Shown here: positions 1-6,926 of the stretch, one piece after another
How the letters are laid out: every line of letters starts with the position of its first letter
Numbering within the stretch: the stretch's first letter is position 1
NCBI GenBank assembly: GCA_031284025.1
Contig: JAITAR010000060.1
Location: forward strand, 1 to 9,402
DNA length: 9,402 nucleotides
Direction: 5' to 3'
Source: Rickettsiales bacterium
GTDB lineage: Bacteria; Pseudomonadota; Alphaproteobacteria; Rickettsiales; UBA1997
Made by a program: the position numbers and the translations under genes
Notes under the pieces: generated by a model
Told to the model about the DNA's origin: nothing
Seen by the model: the letters and a program-made list of their open reading frames with translations, nothing else
The model's database searches: none

Positions 1-2573
1 GTGCTAATGTGCGTCATAGAAATCGAAGTTATTCTCATAGGGAAGAAGATGATCTGAATGATGCCGAGGCCAAAGCCATTGTTCAGAAGAATGTGACAAA
101 AAATGAGAAGGAGGAGAAAACAAAAATTGAGGAAGAAAATGGCGGGCAAAATCAAAATGAATATAGGGCTGCTATCGTAGAAACTGGAGAGGCAGCTGGA
201 GCAGAGGATGCTATTGAGTCGAAATCTGAATTTGAAAGTGAGCTTGAATCGAGATCTGTTGATAAATCTGAGATGAAAAATGAGTATAAATCCGGAACAA
301 AGATTTTATATTATAGAAAAAGCAAAACGTCTAGTCAGAGAAACCTATACGATGCCGATAGAAAAATTAATAGCCGTCCCGGCAAGAGAATTTACTTTGA
401 TAACCTGGGTGGAAGAAAAAGATCTGCCGACGGTGATATTTTTGAAGAAAAAAGTTCGGATGTTGAAAATTTTAACGGCAGCGGTAAGGCAAATGACGAA
501 AAAAAGTCTGATTCTAAAAATGGGGATTTTTTTGAGACTGCCGCTACAAATTTTCCATCGACTGCGAAAAGTGCTGAATCTTTCAGTGGTAAAAAAGGTA
601 CTCGTGGAGATAGCAAAGCAAAACCTGGCAAAAGCGATTTTGATGAGGTGGGTCTTGATAAGCTGGATAGGAAAATTTCTAAAGATAGATATGAGAAGTA
701 TTCTAAGAACATTCATACCTATATATTTAACGAGGATGACGATAGTTTCAGAGGTGATGTTGGCAAGTTTGGCAGATTCAAAAAAAAGGAAAAGAAAAAT
801 GATTCGAGCAGCCGCTTCCAGCAGAAGGTATTTAAAAGTGTAAATATTCCTGAATTCATATCAGTTTCTGACTTGGCTGAGAGGATGAACGAAAAAAGAT
901 CTGACATAATTAAAAAGTTGCTTGCGATGGGGGTGAAGGCAACTGCTAATCAGACGATAGATGCAGACACCGCCGAATTAGTGGTTATGGAGTTTGGTCA
1001 TACACCAAATAGAGTGTTGGATTCCGATGTGGAGAGTATTCTTAGTAATAACGTCGGTGTCGAGTTTGTATCAAGAAACCCGATAGTTACAGTTATGGGC
1101 CACGTGGACCATGGAAAGACTTCTCTGCTGGATGCCCTAAGAACCACAAAGATTGCTGAAAGCGAATCTGGAGGCATAACACAGCACATAGGTGCCTCTA
1201 GAGTTGACATATCAAAGGATAGATTCATTACGTTTATAGATACTCCAGGGCATGAAGCTTTTACAGAGATGAGAATGCGGGGAGCTAATGTGACAGATAT
1301 AGTTGTGCTGGTGGTGGCTGCCGATGATGGAGTTAAGGATCAGACAATAGAGGCCATTAATCACACTAAGGCCGCTAAAGTTCCTATAATTGTAGCTATA
1401 AATAAAATCGATAAGATTGGTGCTGATCCGACCAGGGTGAAGCAGGAGCTTCTCCAGTATGACATTATAGCTGAAGAGTTTGGAGGAAATACCATTTTTG
1501 TTAATGTATCAGCTAAAGATAGAATTAATCTTGACCGGCTTATGGAAGCAATTATATTTCAGGCTGAAATTTTGGATCTAAAGGCTCCCATCGACTGCAG
1601 AGCGGGAGGAGCTGTAATAGAGAGCAAGATGGATGTTCAGAGGGGTGCCATAACTACAGTGCTGGTGCAGAGGGGAGTTTTGAGAGTGGGGGATATAGTT
1701 TTGGCAGGTGTAAGCTATGGAAAAGTTAAAAAAATAACTGATGATCGAAGAAAGGTCCGTGATAGTGCCTATCCATCTATGGCTGTAGAGATTTTGGGAC
1801 TGGACCTTACGCCAGATGCCGGCGTGATATTTGATGTTGTTTCAACCGACAAAGAGGCCAGAGACATAATTTCCTACAGAGAAAGAAAGGAGAGAGAGTC
1901 TAGAGAAACCGGAAGAGCTGGTAAAACAATGGAAAATATGCTAAAGCAGGCTTCAGATAGTAACAGAAAACAGCTTTCGCTCATAATAAAAGCAGATGTC
2001 AGTGGTTCAGTGGAGGCAATTGTTAACAGTTTGCTGAAACTTAGCAGTGACGAGATCAATATAGAAGTTGTGCATTCGGCTATCGGTTCTATAAGCGAGT
2101 CGGATATTAATCTGGCAACGGTATCAAATGCTATGATAGTTGCCTTTAACGTAAGAGCTAATAATACTGTGAATGATGTGGCCAAAGAGAAAGGCATTGG
2201 AATAAAGTACTATTCTATAATCTATGACATTGTCGATGATATTAAATTAATGATGTCCGGACTGCTAGATCCGATTGTAAAGGAAAAAATAATCGGTCAG
2301 GCAAAAATAAAAAATGTAATAAAAATTACTGGAATGGGAAAGATTGCTGGCTGTTTTGTGACGGAGGGCGAAATACATAGAAACGCGAACATTAGACTTG
2401 TGAGAGATGGTATTGTAATTTTCGATGGGAAAATTAAGACTCTTAAAAGATTTAAAGAGGATGTGAAAGAGGTTAAGAATAATTACGAGTGTGGTCTAGC
2501 AATAGAGAATTATGATGACATAGAAGAAAACGATGTGGTAGAGTGCTACGAAAAGGTAAAGGAGAAAAGGTAG
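1..2573 (+). CDS. infB: Translation initiation factor IF-2 (5' end probably outside window)
   Basis: IF-2 is the GTPase that places initiator fMet-tRNA on the 30S subunit and promotes 50S joining. All G motifs are visible (numbered from the GTG at 9): G1 GHVDHGKT at 364-371, switch region GGITQHIGA, G3 DTPGHE at 411-416, G4 NKID at 465-468 and G5 SAK at 501-503. An IF2_N domain lies at about 279-330. Beta-barrel domain II, domain III (about 655-760, 'IIKADVSGSVEAI') and a C-terminal barrel follow the G domain. Residues 1-278 are low-complexity and charged (K, D, E, S, N), probably disordered. The frame stays open to the window edge (GCT AAT before the GTG), and 'RNRSYSHR' resembles the 'RQSFSHGR' block that lies some tens of residues into alphaproteobacterial IF-2, so the true start is probably upstream. 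rbfA and truB, usual downstream partners, are not next to it. The identity is certain; the start is not. Confidence 0.97.
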   Translation, partial: ANVRHRNRSYSHREEDDLNDAEAKAIVQKNVTKNEKEEKTKIEEENGGQNQNEYRAAIVETGEAAGAEDAIESKSEFESELESRSVDKSEMKNEYKSGTKILYYRKSKTSSQRNLYDADRKINSRPGKRIYFDNLGGRKRSADGDIFEEKSSDVENFNGSGKANDEKKSDSKNGDFFETAATNFPSTAKSAESFSGKKGTRGDSKAKPGKSDFDEVGLDKLDRKISKDRYEKYSKNIHTYIFNEDDDSFRGDVGKFGRFKKKEKKNDSSSRFQQKVFKSVNIPEFISVSDLAERMNEKRSDIIKKLLAMGVKATANQTIDADTAELVVMEFGHTPNRVLDSDVESILSNNVGVEFVSRNPIVTVMGHVDHGKTSLLDALRTTKIAESESGGITQHIGASRVDISKDRFITFIDTPGHEAFTEMRMRGANVTDIVVLVVAADDGVKDQTIEAINHTKAAKVPIIVAINKIDKIGADPTRVKQELLQYDIIAEEFGGNTIFVNVSAKDRINLDRLMEAIIFQAEILDLKAPIDCRAGGAVIESKMDVQRGAITTVLVQRGVLRVGDIVLAGVSYGKVKKITDDRRKVRDSAYPSMAVEILGLDLTPDAGVIFDVVSTDKEARDIISYRERKERESRETGRAGKTMENMLKQASDSNRKQLSLIIKADVSGSVEAIVNSLLKLSSDEINIEVVHSAIGSISESDINLATVSNAMIVAFNVRANNTVNDVAKEKGIGIKYYSIIYDIVDDIKLMMSGLLDPIVKEKIIGQAKIKNVIKITGMGKIAGCFVTEGEIHRNANIRLVRDGIVIFDGKIKTLKRFKEDVKEVKNNYECGLAIENYDDIEENDVVECYEKVKEKR

Positions 2574-2654
2574 GGGTGATTTGATGGGATCCTGGTCCTA
2601 AAATTGTTCAAAGATGGGCCTGGGTTTTATCTAGTTTATTAATATTCCAAATTT

Positions 2655-2660
2655 GAGAGG
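2655..2660 (+). promoter_or_regulatory. Ribosome binding site selecting a GTG start
   Basis: GAGAGG lies 5 nt before the GTG at 2666. It supports GTG as the start of the RDD-family gene, because no ATG is nearby in that frame until residue 15. Confidence 0.6.
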
Positions 2661-2665
2661 AAACT

Positions 2666-3499
2666 GTGGACAAACTAGGTAATAATGCGAGAAGTTCTCG
2701 AAGGGTGATGAGTTTTTTTATAGACGTGTTTTTAGCAAATTTTTTAAAAACTCTGCTAATACAGACATTTGTTCTTAATAGGTCTAAGATAGTTGTTATT
2801 CAAGAATTTATGGATAACTTTAAAAATCTATTTGGTAAAGTTGAACTAGCTAAGCTAAAGGATTATCACATAAGATACATCATTAATAATAGCCAGGTTT
2901 TTGATTCACTTCTGTACGTGGTGATAATTGTATCTTTCACCGGTATGCTTTACAATTTTCTATGTACATTTTTTCTGAATTCATCGACCATCGGACAAAA
3001 ACTTCTATCGCTGCGAGTGGTCGATGCGAAGAGGGACAACAGGCCGGGATTTTTGAAACTGTTATTTCGGGCAATTCTGGTTCCTCTGCCATTTATCACG
3101 ACATTTCTGTTTGTAATCCTTTCATGTTTGTTTTTTATAAATTTTCACATGTATGCGCCAACCATTAACTGGAGGATTTCGCTACTTGTCAAACTAGTTA
3201 GGCTTGCCGAATATCAATATTTGGCAGCTACCGTGTTAGTATTTTTTACAATTTTTTGGTATAATACCTATTACCTTACAGATAGACTTATATTTACAGA
3301 CATATTATCACTAACCAGAGTCATTGAAATTAAAAGACATCGCATTCACGGCGAAAATGAAAAGGATTTTGTATATTTTGGGGACAGGCTATTAGGTTCC
3401 GTAGAAAGATTTAACAATTTTCTGGCGAAATTTCTGACAAAAGTCTTAAAGTATCTGGGAGAAAAATTTTCGAGTTTATTCGGAAAGAAAAATAGGTAG
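2666..3499 (+). CDS. RDD-family integral membrane protein
   Basis: This 277-residue membrane protein has the three landmarks of the RDD family: arginines leading into the first helix with an aspartate inside it (R12-R13 ... FFID, D20), the central 'IGQKLLSLRVVDAK' segment at 109-122 (family form 'PGK..LGLRVVD'), and 'RLIFTDILSLTRVIE' at 207-221 (family form 'R..HD..AGT.VV'). Hydrophobic stretches at about 15-38, 78-103, 135-160 and 183-204 suggest four membrane helices. Residues 222-277 form a basic, amphipathic tail beyond the usual domain. RDD proteins are poorly characterised; some are proposed transporters, so the substrate is unknown. The gene starts at GTG with a good ribosome binding site, 92 bp after infB. 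That gap holds no clear terminator or promoter, so co-transcription is possible. It ends 38 bp before plsY. Confidence 0.8.
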   Translation: MDKLGNNARSSRRVMSFFIDVFLANFLKTLLIQTFVLNRSKIVVIQEFMDNFKNLFGKVELAKLKDYHIRYIINNSQVFDSLLYVVIIVSFTGMLYNFLCTFFLNSSTIGQKLLSLRVVDAKRDNRPGFLKLLFRAILVPLPFITTFLFVILSCLFFINFHMYAPTINWRISLLVKLVRLAEYQYLAATVLVFFTIFWYNTYYLTDRLIFTDILSLTRVIEIKRHRIHGENEKDFVYFGDRLLGSVERFNNFLAKFLTKVLKYLGEKFSSLFGKKNR

Positions 3500-3537
3500 T
3501 TGGCGGTGACTACAAAAATATCCTAAAATTTATTTTA

Positions 3538-4176
3538 GTGGCTATGGTACTGGCATTTAAAAGTTTTTTAGCCATGGGCAGCTATGTGACAGTTAGTTTC
3601 CTAGTGGCGGGTATTCCATTTGGCTATCTCATAGTTAGATTTGTGGGGAACATGGACATAAGAAAGCACGGTTCCGGTAACATCGGGGCCACTAATGTCT
3701 GGAGAGTTTTGGGGGCAAAATACGCCATCCTGACCTTTCTACTTGATGGTCTTAAAAGTTTTTTACCTGTGCTGTTGGTCAGGATTTTGTCGGTGAAATT
3801 CCCTTTGGGCATCTTTCCCCACTACTTCGTCTCACTAGTACTACTTTCAACGGTGGCAAGCCATATTTTCAGTCCTTGGCTTGGCTGGCATGGTGGCAAA
3901 GGAGTTTCCAGTTTTATTCTGGGTCTATTGGCTATGAATCCTAATATTTTTTTAATTGTTGCTTCTTCATGGCTACTGGCGTTTTCTATTTTTCGCATTT
4001 CTGGCCTTTCTGCCATTCTCTCAGTTCTAATGGCGATCGTCGGTTCCTTCTTTATTTTGGATAAGGTGAATTTCTCTTTGATGTTACTTATTGCTCTGCT
4101 GATACTATGGGCCCATAGAAAAAACCTAAAGGAACTGATGTCGAATGCCTTTGGTAGTGGTAGAACAAAAAAATAG
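3538..4176 (+). CDS. plsY: Glycerol-3-phosphate acyltransferase PlsY (acyl-phosphate dependent)
   Basis: PlsY is an inner-membrane enzyme that transfers an acyl group from acyl-phosphate to glycerol-3-phosphate, giving lysophosphatidate, the first step of phospholipid synthesis with PlsX and PlsC. The family's conserved loops are all present: 'IPFGYLIVR' then DIRKHGSGNIGATN (40-53), HGGKG at 118-122 and AHRKNLKEL at 192-200, set between about five hydrophobic segments. Length (212 aa) fits the family at about 200. The start is uncertain: GTG at 3538 has no clear ribosome binding site. ATG at 3544 or 3574 would also keep every conserved loop, and the latter gives an N-terminus nearer the family norm. 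The gene lies 38 bp after the RDD gene and converges with trpS across a 21-bp gap. Only a weak A/T-only inverted repeat (AAAAAA/TTTTTT) is visible there. Confidence 0.95.
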   Translation: MAMVLAFKSFLAMGSYVTVSFLVAGIPFGYLIVRFVGNMDIRKHGSGNIGATNVWRVLGAKYAILTFLLDGLKSFLPVLLVRILSVKFPLGIFPHYFVSLVLLSTVASHIFSPWLGWHGGKGVSSFILGLLAMNPNIFLIVASSWLLAFSIFRISGLSAILSVLMAIVGSFFILDKVNFSLMLLIALLILWAHRKNLKELMSNAFGSGRTKK

Positions 4177-4197
4177 GTTTTTTCAAAAAGTGTTTCG

Positions 4198-5268
4198 CTA
4201 TTTCAATAAATGTAGCATGTTCATGGCTCTAATCACCCGAGAAAGCGTTGCAGATGCCTCATCTCTGACTCGAGCCACTCCCTTTTTCAATGTATTTAGC
4301 ACATAGTCCATATTTTTCTCCAGATCTTTTCTTTTTTCTCTGATGGGCGTTAAAAACTTATCAACTGCCTCCACCAAAAATTCCTTCAAAATCTTTGCCC
4401 CTCCATCCCCAATTTCTCCGGCGATTTGTTCCGGCTTTTTCCCAGTAGTCAGAGATGCTAAAAGTAACAAATTTGCAACCTCTGGCCGCCCGCTGGGATC
4501 AAAGGCTATGAATTTTTCACTGTCGGTGGTAGCTTTTTTCACGGCCACGTATATCTCATCTCTAGTAGCTCTCAACATTATAGCATTGCCACGACTTTTA
4601 CTCATTTTCTGCTTGCCATCCAGTCCCAATAGGCTCGGAACTTCCGACAGAAGTGCCTGAGGTTCCTCGAAAATATGCTTATCTGGACAAAATTTATCGT
4701 TAAATCTTCTAGCTATAACCCTCAACAGTTCCAGGTGTGGCAATTGGTCCTTTCCAACGGGTACCAGATTAGCGTTGATGGAAAGTATGTCACATGCCTG
4801 GTGAACTGGGTAAATCAGCATGCCAGCATTCACATTGGTTATATTAGCACTCTTTATTTCTTCCTTGACCGTTGGATTTCTCTCTAGTTCTGCCACTGAC
4901 ACCAGCGTAAGAAACGGCACTAGTAGCTGATTTAATTCAGGAATATTACTGTGAGGAAATATAAAAGTTTTTTCATTTTCAAAATCTATTCCCACTGACA
5001 TGTTATCAATAGCAAGCTCTTTGGTCAAAAAAGAAATTCTATCAAAACTGTCATGGTCCGTCAACACCTGTTGATCGGCAATCAGCACAAACAGTTCAAC
5101 GCCAGCTCTCTGCAAATTTATTCTGTTTACTAGTGAACCAAAATAATGTCCCAGGTGCAAATTACCCGTTGGTCTATCTCCTGTCAAGATTCTATAGCTC
5201 CCAACTCCTCTCACCATACTGTCCATTATTTTCTCACTTATTTCTTTTGCTTTTTCAAAAGTATCCAC
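4198..5268 (-). CDS. trpS: Tryptophanyl-tRNA synthetase, 'GDRPTG' type
   Basis: This class Ic aminoacyl-tRNA synthetase charges tRNA-Trp with tryptophan using ATP. The signature sequences are intact: the HIGH motif as HLGH (38-41) inside GDRPTGNLHLGH, the 'YPVHQACDIL' and 'VPVGKDQLPHLELLR' tryptophan/ATP-site segments, and a perfect KMSKS at 221-225. Length is 356 aa. The usual alphaproteobacterial enzyme begins with 'SGxQPTGxLHLGNYLGA'; this one has the GDRPTG/LHLGHY form I associate with the second TrpRS lineage (for example actinobacterial and chlamydial enzymes). That suggests replacement by transfer or an ancient alternative lineage. The start codon is GTG at 5268-5266 with a good ribosome binding site, adding about 25 residues before the core. 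It is transcribed against plsY and follows a small gene on the same strand by about 70 bp. Confidence 0.96.
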   Translation of the reverse strand: MDTFEKAKEISEKIMDSMVRGVGSYRILTGDRPTGNLHLGHYFGSLVNRINLQRAGVELFVLIADQQVLTDHDSFDRISFLTKELAIDNMSVGIDFENEKTFIFPHSNIPELNQLLVPFLTLVSVAELERNPTVKEEIKSANITNVNAGMLIYPVHQACDILSINANLVPVGKDQLPHLELLRVIARRFNDKFCPDKHIFEEPQALLSEVPSLLGLDGKQKMSKSRGNAIMLRATRDEIYVAVKKATTDSEKFIAFDPSGRPEVANLLLLASLTTGKKPEQIAGEIGDGGAKILKEFLVEAVDKFLTPIREKRKDLEKNMDYVLNTLKKGVARVRDEASATLSRVIRAMNMLHLLK

Positions 5269-5273
5269 AACGG

Positions 5274-5280
5274 CACCTTT
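5274..5280 (-). promoter_or_regulatory. Ribosome binding site for trpS, fixing a GTG start
   Basis: Read on the minus strand this is AAAGGTG, followed by 5 nt and the GTG at 5268. It favours this GTG over the internal ATG codons at residues 15 and 18, so the 25-residue N-terminal extension is probably translated. Confidence 0.6.
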
Positions 5281-5338
5281 CTTGTAATTTTATTGTAGCG
5301 GAAGCTAACCCAGAAATTTTATCAATCAAGACCCTTTA

Positions 5339-5512
5339 TCAAAAGTCTATCTCAGATATGTCATGATTTGCAATAAATTCAAGGGCCTTAGCAGTACTTT
5401 GCTCTATCCTTTCATTTTGTGCTTCTTCTTCCTCTTCATCATCTAGGCCTTCCAAACCACTGGCGTAGACCTCACCCTTTATCATCTGAAACGAAAATAG
5501 CAACACGGACAC
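5339..5512 (-). CDS. Small acidic membrane-anchored or secreted protein, unrecognised
   Basis: I do not recognise this short gene. Read from GTG at 5512 it encodes 57 residues: a hydrophobic stretch (VSVLLFSFQMI), then 'KGEVYASG', which looks like a signal-peptide cleavage site after VYA, then a strongly acidic run (DDEEEEE, 24-30), a helix-prone 'AQNERIEQSTAKALEF' and the end 'NHDISEIDF'. The frame is open further back to about 5542 and adds 'KDLQLFAVIV', which completes a good hydrophobic core, but no ATG lies there; an in-frame TAA precedes it. Other possible starts are GTG 5506, TTG 5503 and ATG 5485 (48 aa, no signal sequence). None has a clear ribosome binding site. Deleting one A in the A5 run just upstream would open the frame further, so a frameshift or decayed 5' end is possible. 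It lies about 70 bp before trpS, same strand. That it is a gene rests on amino-acid composition and layout only. Confidence 0.45.
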   Translation of the reverse strand: MSVLLFSFQMIKGEVYASGLEGLDDEEEEEAQNERIEQSTAKALEFIANHDISEIDF

Positions 5513-5567
5513 AACTATAACTGCAAATAACTGTAAATCTTTTTAAATTAACTAAAGCTATAATATT

Positions 5568-5601
5568 CCTTTTTTATTATTAATCCTTTTTTATTATTAA
5601 T
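5568..5601. repeat. Perfect 17-bp tandem duplication, two copies
   Basis: CCTTTTTTATTATTAAT occurs at 5568-5584 and again, without a gap, at 5585-5601. The second copy runs into a TTATTAATAA palindrome (5594-5603) and further A/T. It most likely arose by replication slippage. It may lie in the leader or promoter area of the minus-strand small gene. Confidence 0.9.
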
Positions 5602-5755
5602 AAATAAATAAGTAGAAGCGATCATCTTGTAACATGAAAAGATTCATATGTCAGGTAATATACGTGGAAATTTTGGAAGGCCGTTACCATTCAGCATAGG
5701 TACCAGCCAGCTATACTCAACGTGGCGGTAAAATTAGTAAAATATTTAATGCCTA

Positions 5756-5784
5756 TTGAATCATTAATGTCCTAATGTTATTAA
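5756..5784 (+). promoter_or_regulatory. Possible sigma-70-type promoter for the CPHC membrane protein gene
   Basis: TTGAAT at 5756-5761, then a 17-bp spacer, then TATTAA at 5779-5784; each box matches the consensus at four of six positions. It would place transcription start roughly 45 nt before the gene at 5831/5837. In such AT-rich DNA matches of this quality arise by chance, so this is only a candidate. Confidence 0.25.
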
Positions 5785-5803
5785 TCTGTTAGCTAATGTT
5801 ATT
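5772..5803. repeat. 11-bp direct repeat, 21 bp apart
   Basis: CTAATGTTATT occurs at 5772-5782 and 5793-5803. The 21-bp centre-to-centre distance is two helical turns, so both copies face the same side of the DNA. The first overlaps the candidate -10 box and the second lies just after the predicted transcription start, a layout consistent with an operator. No known regulator motif was recognised. Confidence 0.5.
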
Positions 5804-5830
5804 CGCCGTAAATTTTGCTGTTTAAGTTAG

Positions 5831-6922
5831 GTGCCTATGTTGAATTTTAAAAAAATTATAAAGAAAATTCCTAGCCCTCTGAGTATCATCATTTCCACAG
5901 TAGTTTTTTTAGTCCTGTGTCTGCTAAAAAAAAATATAGGAGGAAAAGGGCGCATTAGTGAGTCTATTTTGGGAAGTAGTTGTGTAGTCATTTTTACACA
6001 GGAATTTTGCCCCCACTGCCATGAACTTAAGAAATTTTGTGAAAACATGTATATATCTAAATATAACGTAGAGTTTCGTGATATAGCAGATAGAGGAAAT
6101 TTTAATTTATTTCTAAAGCAAATCCGTCTACATAGAGTTCCTGCTTCTCAAGTTGGTACACCGGCAATATTCTCCGATAGAGGTTATATGATAGGATTTG
6201 ATCGGAATAATGGTGACGATATAAAATTTCGAGAATTTTTGAATAGCAGTGAATTAGATAGAACCATTGAGAAGACAAAAAACAAAGAAGTCGCGGAGAA
6301 GCTATCGTTGAAATTTATGTTGCTGACGGTAGCCAAAGAAGTATTTAGTCTGAATAATATCTATGTATTTATATTCCTATACATAATTTTACTGCTATGC
6401 GCCTTCAATAAAAGTTTAATAATAGTCTCCTGCTACTTTGGTTTTTCGACAATAATTGATTTTTTGCTTCTAACGGGACACATGAATCTATTGCCATTGG
6501 ATGGAACTATGACTGTGCTGAGATTGTTCATTGGCTATCTATGTCTACTGTTTGCCACTGATAAATTTATAGAAAACGGTCACTCTAAAGCCTTCGCAGC
6601 AGATAGGGTAGAAGGATCAATCCCGAATTCTACTCTCTTTGCCATTTCCCTACTAACGATGCTCTCAAGCTCTATAAAATTTCTAAAGCCATCGGGTGAC
6701 TGGCAAAAATATGAATTAGTTTTAAACAGATATTCTTCTAAATTTTTTTTATATTATTTTTGTGCAATATTTTCTACATTTTTTTATTCTATATTAAATA
6801 TTTCCTTTGTTTTTGTGATTCTCGTGCTTCATAAAAAATATAAAAATTATTATATAAATTATTTGACTATTGTTAATCTCTTATTATTATTAATAGCAGG
6901 AATATTTATTATGTTCGTATAA
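5831..6922 (+). CDS. Polytopic membrane protein with N-terminal CPHC thioredoxin/glutaredoxin-like domain
   Basis: No named family was recognised for the whole protein. Residues about 15-32 form a membrane anchor. Residues about 50-140 resemble a small glutaredoxin/thioredoxin fold: 'CVVIFTQEFCPHC' with the redox pair C60/C63, and 'VGTPAIF' with the expected cis-proline P111, followed by 'GYMIGFD'. From about 177 onward come roughly six hydrophobic segments (about 177-192, 195-215, 225-245, 263-283, 305-330, 340-363). A CPHC domain joined to a membrane bundle recalls thiol-transfer proteins of the DsbD/CcdA kind, and C190 could be a membrane partner, but the usual second membrane cysteine motif is not evident. 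So thiol-disulfide exchange at the membrane is inferred. GTG at 5831 opens the frame, but AGGTG at 5829-5833 fits as a ribosome binding site for ATG at 5837, probably the real start (361 aa). The last 200 bp are markedly more AT-rich. The stop is 4 nt before the next gene. Confidence 0.75.
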   Translation: MPMLNFKKIIKKIPSPLSIIISTVVFLVLCLLKKNIGGKGRISESILGSSCVVIFTQEFCPHCHELKKFCENMYISKYNVEFRDIADRGNFNLFLKQIRLHRVPASQVGTPAIFSDRGYMIGFDRNNGDDIKFREFLNSSELDRTIEKTKNKEVAEKLSLKFMLLTVAKEVFSLNNIYVFIFLYIILLLCAFNKSLIIVSCYFGFSTIIDFLLLTGHMNLLPLDGTMTVLRLFIGYLCLLFATDKFIENGHSKAFAADRVEGSIPNSTLFAISLLTMLSSSIKFLKPSGDWQKYELVLNRYSSKFFLYYFCAIFSTFFYSILNISFVFVILVLHKKYKNYYINYLTIVNLLLLLIAGIFIMFV

Positions 6923-6926
6923 AAAC

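Larger units (their letters stand above)
5513..5830. other. Non-coding divergent intergenic region, about 300 bp
   Basis: No gene-like reading frame was found on either strand. The longest tempting piece is a 21-codon ATG frame at 5634-5699 with no ribosome binding site. The region is strongly AT-rich at both ends and more mixed in composition at about 5675-5735. It must carry the start signals of the small gene/trpS pair to the left and of the three-gene set to the right. It contains a 17-bp tandem duplication, an 11-bp direct repeat and a possible promoter, listed separately. A loose imperfect stem can be drawn between 5684 and 5730 (TTACC with GGTAA outside, AGCATAG with CTATACT inside, one mismatch), too weak to call an RNA. 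Confidence 0.7.

Noticed and set aside
280..843. Reading frame of 187 codons overlapping infB on the same strand
   Set aside because: It is a shadow of the A-rich low-complexity infB region in another frame, with no domain or composition typical of a protein.
2574..2654. Terminator or promoter after infB
   Set aside because: GGGCCTGGG followed by TTTT looks suggestive, but the preceding CCTGGTCC does not pair with it, and no credible -35/-10 pair was found.
4167..4197. Bidirectional terminator between convergent plsY and trpS
   Set aside because: The only inverted repeat is A/T-only (AAAAAA/TTTTTT) with no G+C stem, too weak to call.
5262..5272. DnaA-box-like TTGTGGATAC at the trpS start, hinting at a replication origin
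   Set aside because: It is a single imperfect match inside the trpS start region with no cluster of boxes nearby.
5634..5699. 21-codon ATG frame in the intergenic region (MKRFICQVIY...)
   Set aside because: No ribosome binding site, no recognisable content, and frames of this length are expected by chance.
5684..5730. Possible structured RNA or tRNA-like segment
   Set aside because: Only a 5-bp outer stem and a mismatched 7-bp inner stem can be drawn; there is no T-loop sequence or anticodon arm, so no tRNA and no supported ncRNA.
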